DNA from: Bacteroidia bacterium
Lineage (GTDB): Bacteria; Bacteroidota; Bacteroidia; J057; JANWXU01
Direction of reading: 5' to 3'
Assembly: GCA_025057395.1 (NCBI GenBank)
Contig: JANWXU010000033.1
Coordinates: 1 to 34,868, forward strand
Length of the DNA: 34,868 nt
Numbering within the stretch: position 1 is the first letter of the stretch; every line of letters starts with the position of its first letter. A program made the position numbers and the translations under genes. Under the pieces are notes generated by a model. The model had not been told where the DNA came from and did not search any database. It saw only the letters and a list, made by a program, of their open reading frames with translations. This document shows, one piece after another, positions 34,661 to 34,868 of this stretch.

Positions 34661-34868
34661 TTAATTAGGCGATACTTCTTCCCAATATACTTTATCTTTT
34701 ACTACTACCACGGCAAGTAAATGCAAAAGCCGCTTGCTTTGCAAAAAACTATCTTGACGATAATATCCCAAAATCTGCCCCTTTGCCCGCCCCATTACTT
34801 CCGCTAAAAAACCCTCCTGCTCTTTCCTCAAATACTTAACCTCCAACGCAAATTGATGATGCTCCTTC
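34661..34868 (-). CDS. C-terminal fragment of a PD-(D/E)XK nuclease-superfamily protein (cut by window edge)
   Basis: The - strand frame stays open to the right edge, so the gene begins outside the window. About 68 residues are visible. The pattern FALEVKYLRKEQEG (strand with ExK), a helix, then LLHLLAVVVVKDKVYWEEV fits the end of a PD-(D/E)XK domain of the type found behind AAA-ATPase-like (DUF1703) proteins of Bacteroidota. The ExK would be part of the nuclease-fold active site; the Asp lies upstream, unseen. Those proteins are usually orphan and of unknown role. TTG at 34844-34846 is an internal codon, not a start. Confidence 0.65.
   Translation of the reverse strand, partial: KEHHQFALEVKYLRKEQEGFLAEVMGRAKGQILGYYRQDSFLQSKRLLHLLAVVVVKDKVYWEEVSPN

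Overview
The window is AT-rich bacterial chromosome from a member of the Bacteroidota, most likely a Cytophagales-type glider. The grounds are the gliding genes gldE and gldD, two secreted proteins with type IX secretion (T9SS) sorting domains (one type B, one type A), Bacteroidota-typical families (DUF6580, DUF5522, CtlX, a tricorn-type S41 protease), and promoters of the TTG / TAnnTTTG class. Shine-Dalgarno sequences are mostly weak or absent. The tRNA genes do not encode CCA.

Layout. The left edge is the 3' end of a tRNA with a strong terminator. Then, all on the + strand, come a 3-hydroxybutyryl-CoA dehydrogenase (1-1.1 kb), a secreted YceI-like protein, biotin synthase, gldE-gldD, a secreted Ig-like/T9SS type B protein (5.2-7.0 kb) and a MarC-family membrane protein. 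After a hairpin terminator there is a compact unit of a DUF6580 membrane protein, a Cys-rich DUF5522 protein and a doubtful lipoprotein (8.0-9.1 kb). A tRNA-Arg(CCG) lies on the - strand, followed by a clpP paralogue, a secreted protein with a long Ser/Pro/Lys-rich tail, and a large tricorn-like protease (11.9-15.2 kb).

The - strand block at 15.2-21.2 kb carries a TPR-like protein, dihydrolipoyl dehydrogenase, a membrane zinc peptidase, and a two-gene arginine module (arginine deiminase plus CtlX). The + strand then has fabG, a cyclase-family hydrolase and a BadF-type kinase in a tight row, followed by an unrecognised 364-aa protein with a possible phage-conflict-type C-terminal domain. Tex (-), an enoyl-CoA hydratase and guaB (+) come next. 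The right end (- strand) holds a 1049-aa T9SS type A protein, a DUF932-like protein and the C-terminal piece of a PD-(D/E)XK-type protein cut by the window edge.

How the genes relate. Much is housekeeping: biotin, IMP oxidation, lipoamide redox, acyl chain reduction/hydration and proteolysis. The cell-surface theme is gldD/gldE plus the T9SS cargo proteins; no core T9SS export gene is present here. The arginine deiminase/CtlX pair could take arginine through citrulline to ornithine without carbamoyl phosphate. No complete defence island, CRISPR array, prophage or insertion sequence is visible. The best candidates for something undescribed are the orphan 364-aa protein at 24.1 kb and the DUF932-like / PD-(D/E)XK pair at the right edge. 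Five promoters share an exact 20-nt spacer, and several promoter and terminator positions shift likely start codons downstream of the longest open frames.
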